Shown: piece by piece, positions 39,789 through 52,452 of the stretch
Numbering within the stretch: the stretch's first letter is position 1
How the letters are laid out: each line of letters starts with the position of its first letter
The notes under the pieces: model-generated
Told to the model about the DNA's origin: nothing
Database searches by the model: none
What the model saw: the letters and a program-made list of their open reading frames with translations, nothing else
Assembly: GCA_013400975.1 (NCBI GenBank)
Contig: WBMZ01006403.1
Location: 124,001-188,000 of the forward strand
Direction: 5' to 3'
Source: Atrichornis clamosus
Lineage: Eukaryota > Chordata > Aves > Passeriformes > Menuridae
Length of the DNA stretch: 64,000 nucleotides
Program-made: the position numbers and the translations under genes

Positions 39789-41542
39789 AAGTCATACCTG
39801 TCCCTAGGCAGCTTCCTGCTGGACTGAGGCAAGAGGCCATGGACAGAGTTGAAGACAAATTTTCTGCTGGTTCCCCGGGCTGCACACCCGGTGAGACACA
39901 GCTAAACTGAGGCAAGTCCTCATGTAAACCTCTCTGAAATACTACTGGAAGAGTTCCTTGTGTCTTTTCTCACTCCTCTTTCTCAGTCACCTAGTGCTGT
40001 GGTATTTAATTTTTCCCACACACTTGTGAGACTGTGATACCTTAATTCAAATACTTTTTCTTTCCATTCTATGAATTTCATAATTTCAGTAGTCAGCTCA
40101 TAATGTCTTTCATATTGGTCAAATCAACCCTCTATTTCTGTTACCCATTTTTCCATGACTTTTTTTTTTTTTTAATTTAGTAGCAGCTGCTTATAAATCA
40201 GAGTGTATTAACCCACTCTTGGTTTTTATTGCATTCAGGTAATTTGTTGAATCTTCAATGAAAGTTATTCCATTCTCCACTTCAGCTAATCTTCCTCCTG
40301 TGGAAGACTCCATTACTGTATGGAACATCACAAGTTAACTCACCTATTCTTAATATCGGGCAAAATACAGTTTGTTTTCTTCAGATGGAAAAAATCAAAT
40401 ATTTCAGCTGTGAAACTCCTCACAGAGAAATTCTAACTGCTGTATTCTATCATAGTTCAGATAAGATGGGAGAAGAAAAAAAAAAGAGAAAAACAGTAAA
40501 GACTTAGAAAGCAGAATTAAACTAATTAGTAAGCAGCCAATAGACTCTAGAAATTGGATGTCAAATTCTGCTAGCAGAATAACTATGCCAGCATATGTGT
40601 TATATATTTAATTTTTATAAAATATGCTGTTGCTAGAAGTGAGATTCTATCAACATGTTTCCCAGCACTGATAATGAATTACAGTGGAAATGCTCTGGAA
40701 AATTATGAATGAACCAAAACAATTTTGTTATTCAAGTTCCAAAATTCACTCCTTCTAGGAAAATCATGTGTTCAGTTTCTTTGTTTTCTTGCCTCAGAAT
40801 CTGTCTGTTTAATAGAGGCAATCTGAAGGGATGTATAGCCTGGTTGGTGAAGCACCTTGCTGAGATTCAGGAGACCTACATCACGTTCTATAGTCTGATG
40901 ATACTCCTTTAGATGACCTTTGGGAAGTTTCTCACCTTTCTATGTCTCGCCCTAGTATTCTTCCTTGGTGATATTATCCTCCTCTGTAAAGTACTTCTGT
41001 AAAGTTTTTTAATATCAAGAATATTCCTAGTGAGCAATTTGTATAAAGCTCAAGGACTGAATGGTAGTATCAGTGATCCTGCAAATAATTTCAATCTTCT
41101 TCAAACTCTTCCTTGAGAAAAACATTCTAATCACCTCTGCTTAGAAATAAAATTATCCTCTCTGCTTCCTGCTTCCCTCCCTCTGCTGTGGGTCAGCACC
41201 TTGTCAGAGTTATCCTTTCCAGATTGCATTTCTGACTCCCTCTGTGACTGGACTCCTTATTAGATACATCCTGATGCTTCCTAACAATGTGTGAGAAAAA
41301 CAGGAAAAAAAACTAATTTCTAATAATTTTTGTTATAAATTAATTTCTAAAACTGAAGATTATGATTTTAACAGGTCACATGACTAAATGCATCAGAATT
41401 CTAATCATAATAACACTGAATCCTATGATTGATTTTAGGATGGTACTCATCTATTAAAAGTTTATTATTTTTTTTAGATTTTTTTAACGTATGGTGTATG
41501 TAAGTATACATAGAACCCATTGTGGACTTCAAGACAGAAAAG
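39789..41542. other. Flank of LTR-like element, then unique AT-rich DNA
   Basis: 39789-39910 is still GC-rich and may belong to the retroviral element as leader sequence. Beyond that the DNA is AT-rich single-copy sequence with a T run at 40160-40174 and an A-rich stretch near 40470-40490. No gene or other transposon is recognised. Confidence 0.5.
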
Positions 41543-42064
41543 CTTTTCCTTTTTCTTTTTTTTCTTTTTCTTTTCCTTTTCCTTTTTTTTTTCCTTTTTC
41601 TTTTTCTTTTTCTTTTTCTTTTTCTTTTTTTTTTTCTTTTTCTNNNNNNNNNNNNNNNNNNNNNNNNNNNNNNNNNNNNNNNNNNNNNNNNNNNNNNNNN
41701 NNNNNNNNNNNNNNNNNNNNNNNNNNNNNNNNNNNNNNNNNNNNNNNNNNNNNNNNNNNNNNNNNNNNNNNNNNNNNNNNNNNNNNNNNNNNNNNNNNNN
41801 NNNNNNNNNNNNNNNNNNNNNNNNNNNNNNNNNNNNNNNNNNNNNNNNNNNNNNNNNNNNNNNNNNNNNNNNNNNNNNNNNNNNNNNNNNNNNNNNNNNN
41901 NNNNNNNNNNNNNNNNNNNNNNNNNNNNNNNNNNNNNNNNNNNNNNNNNNNNNNNNATCTTTTTCTTTTTCTTTTTTTCTTTTTCTTTTTCTTTTTCTTT
42001 CCTTTTTTTCCTTTTCCTTTTCCTTTTTCTCCATTCCCTTTCCCTTTCCCTTTTCCTTCTTTTA
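41543..42064 (+). repeat. Long (CTTTT)n/(CTTTTT)n polypyrimidine microsatellite with internal gap
   Basis: Almost pure pyrimidine runs from 41543 up to the gap and from 41958 to 42064, built from CTTTT, CTTTTT and, at the right edge, TTCCC units. Only isolated A bases interrupt it (at 41957, next to the gap, and 42032). Such mirror-like homopurine-homopyrimidine DNA can form triplexes and stalls polymerases, which explains the sequencing gap inside it. Frames of poly-Phe/Leu/Ser or Lys/Arg/Glu here are artefacts. Confidence 0.95.
41644..41956. other. Assembly gap (313 N)
   Basis: A run of 313 unknown bases inside the polypyrimidine repeat. Both sides carry the same repeat type, so the missing sequence is probably more of it. 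The stated length may be an estimate. Confidence 0.98.
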
Positions 42065-42099
42065 TGAAGTAGATGCTTCAATACATTTTGCTTGTGTTT

Positions 42100-42138
42100 T
42101 CACTCTAAATTGTAAATTTCTCATTCTAAATTGTAAAT
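42100..42138 (+). repeat. Short tandem duplication, period 21 bp
   Basis: The 18-base word TCACTCTAAATTGTAAAT (42100-42117) recurs with one change at 42121-42138. Confidence 0.9.
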
Positions 42139-43651
42139 ATCTGACCAACAAGCTGACAGCTCATTGTAACTGAGGCATACCAACAGACTTTAGACTCAAG
42201 GCATATCTCAGTTCTGACAAAATCTTTTAATCACAGTGGTTGTCCTGAAGGAGGCACAAGTGGAAAACAGTAAAAAATCTCTCCATAAAATATAGAACTT
42301 AAATTTTAAATCAATTAGACAGTCCAATCTCTATTTCTTATATACTTTCAGGGACTTCATTAGGCAATTAAATGGGAAAAAGAACCACCCTCCCCATTCT
42401 TTCCCTCTTAATTTTAAACTAAGTAAATTAGACATAATATATATCATTATGATTATCTTAACTGGAAGTAATTTTCTTCTGTGCTTAGTGTATAAACAGT
42501 CATTGTTTTTCCAACAAGAAAGGCTTTTCTTCCAGGCACTATTGATTCTTTTATACACACACACATGCACAGATACAGACTCTTACAGCATATTTTTGAC
42601 TTATTATTTAGTTGACTGCTTAGTGATTCTGGTAAGCCTGGTATATCTAAGACAGCAGGAGAACTGCTTGTCTGTATTTTCCCTGTAGCCTGTTGTGATG
42701 AGGAAGACATTACTATATTATGTCTTGCAGGGGACTTTCATTTTACCAACTGACAGCAAAGAAAATCTGTTCAAAGGATCATATAATTGCATTGGTTTAA
42801 AAGACGTAGACCCACAAAAGAAAAAAAGGATATTTAGACTCCAGGAAGTGTGTTGAAAGAGGAATGAAAAAAACCTCAAAAAACCAAAGAGTAAAGTAGG
42901 TTATAAACTCCAGGTAATTTCTGAACTTTCCTCAGAAACCATTCACTCAAACCCACACTTTATTTTCTTTAATTGTAATTTACCAAGGGCTTTCAGGCTT
43001 GAATTCCTGTACACCCATGGTTGTCCTCCTGGGCAAGGAGTATTGCACAAATTTCACTGAGGTCAGCTGCTGAGAGGTTGACTCAGGAGATCCCCTTCAC
43101 ACCTTTCCCTTTAAGACTATTTAAATTACATGTGATTGTTATGAATAAGATTATTCTAATCAGGTTTCTTTTATTTCTGCACTCTTTTTGTTGCATTATC
43201 TGTGCGTGACCACTCATTTTTCCAATACAGAAAGCTGCTTCTGAACACCAAGTCTGCTCTTTACACAGAGGCACATTATTATAATTGGTTCCTCTATCCA
43301 CTCTGGATGCGATTGTTCAGTATTTAGTGATTCTAAGATTCTAAGTGCACTTGCCCCTGTCTGAGGTCAGCTGTTGGAGGACTGGCACAGTGCAGAAGGG
43401 CAAGCAGCCACCATAAATCATTGTGCTGTTCCCACTATTTAGAGAAGAAACAGAGAATATATACGTAGAGAAAATTCCAGGAAAGGAACAGAGTGTTCCA
43501 AAGGATCCAGCCTCGTGTTTCAAATATAACATGAATATTTTGCTGAGACATGCTAAACTCAGTTACTAAAAAGGTTTAACAGCTCCTCATGGTTACTGAA
43601 TTATTCAAGTATTAACTGTAGGAGAGGGCATTATAGAAAGGATGCTCCTAA
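42139..43651. other. Unique AT-rich DNA, no recognised gene
   Basis: A short CA-type tract lies at 42555-42572. Otherwise single-copy sequence with no frame above 85 codons and no recognised element. Confidence 0.6.
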
Positions 43652-43762
43652 ATCATAGAATCATAGAATAGATTGGGTTGGAAGGGACATTAAAGGTCAT
43701 CTAGTTCCAACCCACTTGCCATGGGCAGGGACATCTTTCACTAGACCAGACCAGACTAAAAC
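43652..43762 (-). mobile_element. CR1 LINE 3' end, minus strand
   Basis: The plus strand reads ATCATAGAATCATAGAATAG, then GGGTTGGAAGGGACATTAAA and GGTCATCTAGTTCCAACCC, the inverse complement of a CR1 3' end with two copies of the terminal octamer-like motif. Only the last ~110 bp of the element are present. It matches the general CR1 pattern closely and looks younger than the fragment at 47279. Confidence 0.9.
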
Positions 43763-46700
43763 CTTGATATTTATCACAGACTTCCCTAATAGTGGAAGAA
43801 ATGTCAGTCTTTGTGGCCAAGCAGAGGAATGCCTAGGTCAGTAGCTTATTACTGAATGTTGAACATTTTGAGTGTGGTAAACAAATGGTTCTGTGTTATT
43901 TTATAAGATTAAAGATTAGAAACAGCTAGATGTGACATTAGCCACAACATGCCATGACACCAGGGAAGTTCTGAGAATCAGGCAAATTTTCTGGAGAAGA
44001 TAATTTATCTGTAAGAAATACAGGCATCACATTTTTCCTTATCCTTAAATAGTATTCTGAGAATAATGATATCATCTTGCCAGGCATTCTTCAAAAGAAG
44101 GAAGGGAGTGAGGGGCTCTAAACAGGAAAACAGAAAATATACATTTTTTAAACATAAAAAAAGGCTAGATGAGTCTCTAAGTGGGTGCCTTTCAAAGTAT
44201 ATAGCAGGCATTTTTTTCTTTGTGTAATGAAGTGATTTTTTTGTTTGTTTCCAAGAAACAGCTGCTGTGAGCAAGTTTTTTTCATTAATATTAAGAAAAA
44301 AACCAAAACCAAAGCTCAGCCCTCACTCTAAAGCTATCTACTTAAATTTCTATTCAGATACTTGTGGAAGATTTAACCTTTAATAACTTCACCTCCTCCA
44401 ATTTTGCAACTTTTTGACAATCTAATGTCAATAAATAAATTACCTCTGGTCTGGAAGTATTTAATGAGTGCTTTATGGAAGATGTATGAGGCACCGAAAA
44501 AAGGAAGGGAACTTGTAAATGTATTGCATCCATAATCAGACAACTTATTATCTTTTGGCCATTTCCAGTCAAACAAAATGTTCTTTTGAATATAAAACCA
44601 GCAGAAAAAACCCTAATTTGAAAACTATGTGACTCCCTACCCTTTAAGGGTAGAACACCACATGGATGAGCTTTTTAACTATGGGAAGGGAATGAGAGGG
44701 AATGAAAGTCTTTATGCCTTCTTCTTACAAATAAATAAACATGACAAACTTTACTATAATGCTTGGCCAGCGGTATATATGGACATGAAATCTTGTTTTC
44801 AGAGGCTGTCCTGATACTTTTACAAATGAAGAAATGCATATTTTGAGTGGAAGTTGAAGCTTTTGTAGATGTGAATATCATGAGCCCTTAGGCAAAAAGA
44901 CTTAAACAGATTAGTATTAAAAAATGACATTGTATTCTTTCCCCATGACCTGAATCTGGTATGAATCACCCTTTTAAACATTTTCATAAATGGAAATTAA
45001 ATGCCAAACCATTGCAGCATTCATTAGGAGCAATTAAAAAGCACTTAACAAGTTTGTGGCTGTAGTTCATTGGGTTGGTACAGCTCTGCATTACATCAGC
45101 ATTCCACCACCAGTTATTCCCCTCAGTGCGCTTATGCCAACACCATGCTGGCACAGGAGAGCAGAGACACAATCTTCCTCTTCAGAATATAGACTAGTAG
45201 AGCTTTAGGGTTGTTCTCAAATGCATTTTAGACCCCATAGTCTTTATTCTAATTCAAAGTTGTCTTTCCAAAATGGCTAACAGATTCAAATGGGAGTGAA
45301 TGTTTTATAGGATGCATTAACCAGGTGTGTGCAGACACAAAACCTTATCTCCACTGCTTCACTTCATTATGCATTTTAACCTGAACATTACTGTTAGCTT
45401 TTCATCTCTTACAGTGATGCTATTTAAGTTTTTTCTGTTCTGTCCCACTATTTAATTCTCCTAAGTACTAAATCGTCACCATGTTACTCTAGATTTCTAC
45501 TGTGTGCAACTCTGCTATATAATACATGGATAGAAATGCAAAAGTAGTGGAGTGATAAATCGTGTCTGTCATGCACTAAATATCTTGTTTTGGGTAACCC
45601 ATGAATGCCTCAAGCACTCTGAACTCCATGGCTTTACTGTTTAACGTCCAGTGTAGTAATACACTTGAATGTAAACCACACCTCATATTAATCACTGTTT
45701 ATTTTACCCCAGGCACATAAATAAGCATTAAATTTAACCATCTTTGCAAAACTTTGCTTTGCATAGACTTTTCACTACTTTTTATTCTTGAATAACTTCT
45801 CAGCTTGGACTTTTAAAAAGCTGAAAGCCTTTCCACTCCATGCTGGTTACTGCAACTCAGTGCTGCTGCAGCAGAGGAGTTTTTACCAGGTTAGATTCTC
45901 CATCTCAGTTCCTGACAACTGACTGTCTCCTTCTTTAAATCCCCAGAGACACCACTCTGACTCCCATGTTACCGTGCTTCAAACAAACACACAAAACTGA
46001 CACTGGAGCCATCCTGTAGGATAAGCACATGCAGCAGGTTTCTCATGGAGAAGGGCAGAGGAACCCTGATTTCTGCAGCTGGATGTGAAAATATTTTGAT
46101 GAGAGAAAATTATAGTTTCAATTGGAATTCTTCAAAACTCTTAACAGAGGTCTTAATAAAGATAAGGGGAAAATAAAATATTAAGAGATGTAATAGTTGA
46201 AAACTGAATTTTCCTGAAGGCTACAGCTGGGATCTGAATGGGCTAGAAAGGCAGTATTTCACTTTCAATATGAAAAGGTTTCATCTGCAGAAAAACCTTG
46301 ATCTGCCACTTCAGATAGCAGAGGAATTTAGAATTGCTTACAGAGTTTACTCCCATTCTTATTGTCTGCAGATTTTTTTCCAAAGAAGTGGGCTTTGTTA
46401 TATTTTAATCCTTCTGTTTTGCTCAGATGGTGATAAGGAGCACAGTATAATAAAACCAGGACAAGTAAAGGAATATCTTATATCTAGGGAAAAAAACCCA
46501 TGTTTCTTCATATTTCACTAAGGCAGAACAAGTCTGAACAAAAAAGCTTATGATTCTGAAAACTGAGTTTTATTCCTTAGGCATGACTGCTCCAGAGCAG
46601 TGGGGAGCATTTTAGGTTGCATTTTTGGGGGTAAATTTCTCTTCAGCTAGAATATGATTAATCGCTCAAAGGAAAGAAAAAACCTGTTTCTCATTGATTA

Positions 46701-47278
46701 AAATGGTGTTGAGCATATTTACTATCTTATTCTGAAAACCAGGAAACTTAACAAAGACATTTTCTTTGATTGCAGTGATTTGTCATGTGAAAGCTTTGTT
46801 CCTAGAACAGCTACTGAAACAACTGTTTCACCTTCCCCTCCTTAGGCCTTTCACTTTATAAACATTTCTGTCTAACGCACAGATTTATCAGGATTTGCTA
46901 ATGAAAATGAGTACAGCAGATTGTACTGTTTAATGGGCCATAAAATACCATCTCTCAATTCTGTGAAGTGACATTTGTCATCATGCAGTGACCTCTGCAG
47001 AGCTTGCAGTCAGATTCTGTTCTCTTTGCAGCGTTTCAGTGGGGAATAAGCTGTCCTGGGACTGGTGAATGTCACACATGTGACATGCCTGCCTAATAAG
47101 CCCTTTGCAGCCTACTCCCTACGGTAGTTCTCTGCCCTGGGATGTGAATTGGATATTCTACTGCTTAAGCTATTGCTAAAACGAGTGCAGTCTGAGGGAC
47201 AGGGCAGCTGCCTCTCCACCATGGGCAGACAAAGCTTTCCAAGTGGATGCTTGAGGAGCTGTAAAGTACTGAATAGAT
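43763..47278. other. Unique AT-rich DNA, possible conserved non-coding segment near its end
   Basis: No gene or transposon recognised. The stretch 46890-47110 is of mixed composition, without simple repeats, and contains the hairpin-forming site TGTCACA/TGTGACA at 47070-47085. This gives it the look of regulatory DNA, but nothing stronger can be said. Confidence 0.5.
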
Positions 47279-47335
47279 CAGAATAGTTTCAGTTCTTCTG
47301 TTGGAAGCGACTTACAACAACCACCTGGTCTAAAC
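47279..47335 (-). mobile_element. CR1 LINE 3' end, short and degraded
   Basis: CAGAATAGTTTCAGTT, TTGGAAGCGACTTACAA and CCACCTGGTCTAAAC follow the inverse complement of a CR1 3' end in the right order with about one change in five. The piece is too short to assign a subfamily. Confidence 0.6.
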
Positions 47336-47669
47336 GCGGTCAATGGCACCTTCCTTTCTCAAAGTCAAGGGCTTGGAAATGCCAAAGAAGTCACAGTGTG
47401 TGAAGAGACTCAGCACACTACCAAAGCAGTAAGATTTGAAGGAAAATCAAGCCTAATTTGGTCTTTTGAACAAATGTTTAATTCCCAGTGATAGAAAATT
47501 TCTCTTTCAAGTAGTAGGAAAGAACTTTTATGCTTTACTAGTGGTTCTTTGTCTGCTTACATCTCATTTTTGCAACATGGAGCGTTACTAATTAATATAT
47601 TCATGTATTATTAAAATTTGAGAAAAGATGCACTTGTCTATGGAAAGCACTTCTAGGCAATTTAAATTA

Positions 47670-47697
47670 AGCTGAATACACAGCTGTGTATTCAGCT
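47670..47697. repeat. 28-bp perfect palindrome with central E-box
   Basis: The half-site AGCTGAATACACAG is followed at once by its exact inverse complement, with no spacer. The centre is CAGCTG, an E-box core bound by basic helix-loop-helix factors. The composition is mixed, so the symmetry is not a by-product of AT richness. It could extrude as a cruciform. No element ends or duplications that would mark a transposon are visible next to it. Confidence 0.95.
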
Positions 47698-50158
47698 AAG
47701 ATGGTACAGTAAGGGTTTAAAATTCTGATCCTTTTTTTCATTAGTCTTTCTGTCTCTACTGATGCTTGTCCTCATTTCTAAGTTTCCATGTAACTGTAAA
47801 ACTTTGAGCTTAATGTTGTGGTTGTGTAATTTGACAGACTTCAAAACAGACTTTCAAAGCCATTTGCCCAAATGATTAAAGCTACTGCTAAAAACCTCAG
47901 TTTTGAATACCCAGGAATGAACAACCTTAGTAATCAGATATAAGTCATGCACATTTTCTTGCTAACTGTTCTTGATTCTTTGTCTGTAGGGAAGAGTATT
48001 ATTTTTATGAGAAGTTAAATGTTAGTTAGTGAATGCATCAGCAGAACTTGATTTGCCATGTGGCTGTAATAAAAGCAGTACAAAGGCCAAAAAAATTTTC
48101 ATTTTATGTATACATTAAAAGTTAACCTGCAGCCTTTTCCACTTTGCTAAAAGTCCAGCAAGTACAGTACATAACTTTGTACCCTGAACTTCTAGATGGA
48201 ACTAATTTAATATTTATTAGTTGTTTTTCATGGTAGAGTTACCACTCATTACAGTTGAATTCATTATTTAAGCCAGCTAATCAGCTGATTTGATTCTTTA
48301 TCATGAAAAGCAGGTGAATATTTATTTTTAAGTCCATTCTGGTAGTCAAGGAGTCTGAGAAGAGAGAGGAAAATTGGTTGATTTAGACTGTTTGGATGAA
48401 GGGAGTAGCTGTGTTTAATCAGGGCCAGATTTATGAAGGGGATGCCAGTGTAAAGATTCCTGTTGGAAATGGTCCATGTTTGACCCCAGTTAAGTCCACA
48501 AGGCATGTCTCATCTAGACTGAAATTAGAAAAATTAAGGTAGTTACATTAAAGATGGAATAAATCTGATCTGTGAACACTTGTGGATATGTCTCTTCACC
48601 CTAACTCTCACAACTGCCTATCAGATTTTTTTTCTTAAGGCTATTCAAGTATTCACATATTCCTTCTGTAGTTTTATGTCAGTAAAAATTTGTTTTAAAA
48701 ACAGAAAATCTCCCTCCTGCACTGATAGCATATGTTTACAAATTTTGTGATGCCCTTCAATATCTTGTTATGAAATCCAGGAAGGAGACATAGTTGGTTA
48801 AAATATTATTTTTTCCAGGCATTCAATCTTAATCCCACCAAAGTAAAAAAAAAAACCCTCAGATACAAGGAAAAGATAACTTATTATTTAGGTGTGCATA
48901 CTGCAAGAGAAATAATTGTTTCTGCTTTTCCTTAGCTCTCTGGGATTTTAACTTTTTTTTAGCACAGTGTTTGTTGTAATAACCTATGCTAGCCTTAAAG
49001 GGTGTTCTACATTTGTGGACTAGCTTTAATACTTGGTACTTTAAGTTTTCTTCATACTGCTTGCCCTGTACACTTATCTCCAAAGTTATAAGTTATTTGC
49101 CAAATTTGACCATTATGGACTTTTTATCTTCTGTTTCATGCTGGTCTTAGAAATATTTTTTGGGGGGGTTTATCTCTAACATATTATTATTTCTTCAAAA
49201 TATTGTATTCCAATTTGGTAAAGAAATAGTGAAAGAGCTTTTGTCCTTAAAGGTGTGATCCTTGAGAAACCCAAGCCAGTATTTTGCAGTAGAATGTCTT
49301 TTTTCTTGCTGATTTTACTTTGTGGTTATAACTAGCAATATAAATTATGCTGGGGAATTCTGGTTGCATTAATATGTCTCCTACAAAAGCTAATTAAGGC
49401 ATCAGTAAGGAAGCAGAAGTCTTTCCATTTGACTTCAGAGGTCAAGGCCCCAGGAAGAAATTTTGTTAAACCCATGAGGAATCAGCAGTTTGAAGGAGAA
49501 ATGGTAAATGAGCAAGACGGAGGAAGCATAGTTTTTTTAACATTTTTGTGTTCAGGCTTCTGTTTTCTGAGCCAGTTTTCTTTAAAGAAAACAAGACAAA
49601 AAAAGAAGTTAAATAAAATAAATCTGCATTAAGATTTCAGATGCAATTACCTACACCATGCACTTATTTTCTTGACAAAAGCATGTTGTTCTTAGAATGA
49701 ACACTGGGCAACTTTCATCAGCTGTACTTGTAAATGACTTGATATGAAAGCAAAAGGCCATAAGAAGTCATGCACATGTGAAATGTGCAAAGCCAGCTGG
49801 TGCCATTTTTTTTGACCAAACAGAGTCAGCTATTTTCTAACACTCTTGCTATTTTCCTTTTCAGAGCAGATTTTGTTGTGTTATTTTTATTATATAAGAT
49901 TTCTCTTGAGGTTGACAGGAGGGTCATAGGTTTTATCAGAGCAAAATGACAGTTAAGATAAGAGTTAAGAGTTCACTCTTCTGAGAAGCAATTGTGACAT
50001 GTAACTCTCTCTGAGGAAGACAATGGGTCTATTAGTTCTATCTTCTTACTCTACAGGTTTATCTCCTGCACTCATTTAACAGATTAACACCAGAAAAATG
50101 AAATTAGAAACAGAAAAGTAAATACAGGAACATTTCCCTAGTATGTTGTTTATATTAA

Positions 50159-50184
50159 ATATATATATATATAGACACACACAT
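50159..50184. repeat. (AT)n-(AC)n compound dinucleotide repeat
   Basis: About 15 bases of AT followed by GACACACACAT. Confidence 0.85.
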
Positions 50185-52447
50185 ATTTAAAGGAACATTT
50201 ACTAAGTGATTTCTAGAGTTCCTGTCTGACTTAGGTACTCTGGTACTCTCACTGACAAACTCAGCTCTGCCCTCTCTGCCACTTAGAATGTCCCTTATGA
50301 AAACACTCAGTTTAGTGCTTATTTTTCTATTAAGGTGTCACCCCTTCAGCTTCTTGTAGCTATACCTCCATGGCTGCCATTTGGAAATGTGTGCAGAAAA
50401 TTAGGTGGCTAATTTTCAAAACTATCTGACTGATGAAGAATTTTTTGTATTTGGAAAAAAGTAAGAGGAGGATTGTCACCTTTCTCAGAGGCACCTCACC
50501 ATCAGCGGAGCAAATCAGGGTTTAACATGTCCCCATCTTGACCTGGTTCTTATCTGCAAAGAAACCAGTGTGTGATGCCTCTGTTCTACCTCCTTCTTCA
50601 ATATCTGTTAGGGATTTAATGAGTGTCTTTATAGTCTACAATAAGGCCTCTCAACTCTGCAAATTTTATTAGAAAGAGAAATAATGACAGAGAGTCTTTA
50701 AGAGATCACCTGACAGCTCAACCTTTGCACTTTTGAGTCCTAAAGAACTTGTTCTTCAGTGATCTCCCTTTCACACCAACCCTAGGTCCTTATGTTGTAC
50801 CTAATGAACTCGATGAGGCTCTCAGTCACATCACTCTTACAAAAGAAAAGCCGTGAGGACTTCCCTGTGTTAGGCCAGAGTTTTATACTAGTGGAAGTGA
50901 AAAAAAAAAAAAGTATTACTAAACTTTTTATTTCAAAGTATACTATATTTTTCAAGGTTTATCCAGTGTAGTTCAAGGTATCAAAATTACCTTTGATCTA
51001 AGTTTGCATCAAATATTAATCAAAAATGTATTAGTTGAGTTTGTTTTGTTTATATATTCCCATTAGTTCAGGAGCAGTGTCACTTTTTATTTCACAAATC
51101 TGGACACTTGCTTTTGATGTCAAAAATGAAAATGAATTTAAGAAAAATATCAGGAGAAAAAAGGATTGGTCTGCTGTTAAATGGAAACTTTCCAGAAAAC
51201 ATATTAAAATCAAGAGACAGAGTCTTGATGATTTCTCTACACAGAGGATAAGTTATTTAAGTTTCTAGTGCAAGGTAATTTAGCAAAAATTAAAGTATGG
51301 GATGCTAAGTGTGTCTTATACACTGTGGTTTTGAAAACATTAAGTTCAAAAGCAGGAAACAAGTCAGATAACATTTTTATAATATCTTTTCTTTTGTGTT
51401 TGTCCTTCATTTTTTTTAAATGAAAGCTTAATGTGGACAAAGTTGTGAAGGAAGATGTGAAGGACTGCAAGAGTACCTTATAGTTAGATTTTAAAGTGTT
51501 TACCACAAGAGCGAAGAAACTGCACCCTAATATATTAAGAGTGTTATGTACCAATGAACACATTTCAGGCAATGGATCCATGCGGTACAAGTAAAACTCT
51601 ACATGCTGTGAATATATGAAGAATAGAATCTGCACTTGAGCTGAACCCATTCTGTCATCTCACCATCAAAGATGAGGAGGGAAACACGCTGCTTCTTCCT
51701 TCAATCTTGATCCTTGTCTGGAAGCTCATCCTGCACTATCGCAAGATTTACCTCAGCAAAAGCTCTAGTAACAGATATCAAAAATTAATTAAAAACCCCA
51801 CTAAACTCAAAACCCTTTTGTATCTCCTCTGTCGTATCTACTCTTAAAGAGTCTTTATAATTCAACACCAGATTCCACTTTTTCAAAGGAAAATAAAGAT
51901 GAATTATTGCTTTTATCCTTGGTCTAGCTTCTGCTCCCTTCAGTGACTTCCCTGGGGAGGTTAGCTGCATGGTTGGCGAAGTGATGTTTTCAGTGGCTAT
52001 TTCAGAGGCTATTGTGAAAGTAAATTAAACCCCTAACTGTGCTTTCAGTCTTTGTACTCTGCTGCTTACATCTATCTCACGATTAACATCCTCCAGCCCC
52101 AAACACAAACCTGGAAACATCATTGCTCTCCTTAGGCAACTATACAGAATATAATTAATCTAGTAGATTCTCAAGGAAGTGTCCATTCTTGTCAGACAGA
52201 AATGTCACCAGGGGGAACTTCCAAGGGCCCCATGATCATTGGTCTCATTAGAAATTAATGTGGTCTAAGAATAAATTTTCCATTACCAAAAGAACCAACT
52301 AAAGCACTCTTGTAATGTCTGAATGTTTTACAAGTGACTCTTTCCCTCATTGTTTTATCCTCTGAAGAAAATCTATTCAAAAATGCAATGATAATTTGTG
52401 AGACAATCCAGTGTATTTCATTAGGGTTCCTCCTGTTTTTAAGAAGA

Positions 52448-52452
52448 GTAGG
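52448..52452. repeat. Target-site duplication, left copy (GTAGG)
   Basis: Five bases directly before the LTR at 52453, identical to 53384-53388. Confidence 0.8.

Larger units (their letters stand above)
47336..52447. other. Unique AT-rich DNA with a long palindrome and a dinucleotide repeat
   Basis: Contains the 28-bp palindrome at 47670-47697 and an (AT)n(AC)n tract at 50159-50184. Short homopolymers occur at 48844-48854 and 50900-50912. The minus-strand 137-codon frame at 51237-51650 has no recognisable domain. No transposon was recognised before the LTR at 52453. Confidence 0.55.

Noticed and set aside
39789..39910. Retroviral primer-binding site or leader after the LTR-like block
   Set aside because: GC-rich but no tRNA-complementary stretch next to the presumed end, and no gag-like frame follows.
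41401..42173. Frames of 180-226 codons across the gap
   Set aside because: Product of the polypyrimidine repeat and unknown bases; no real protein.
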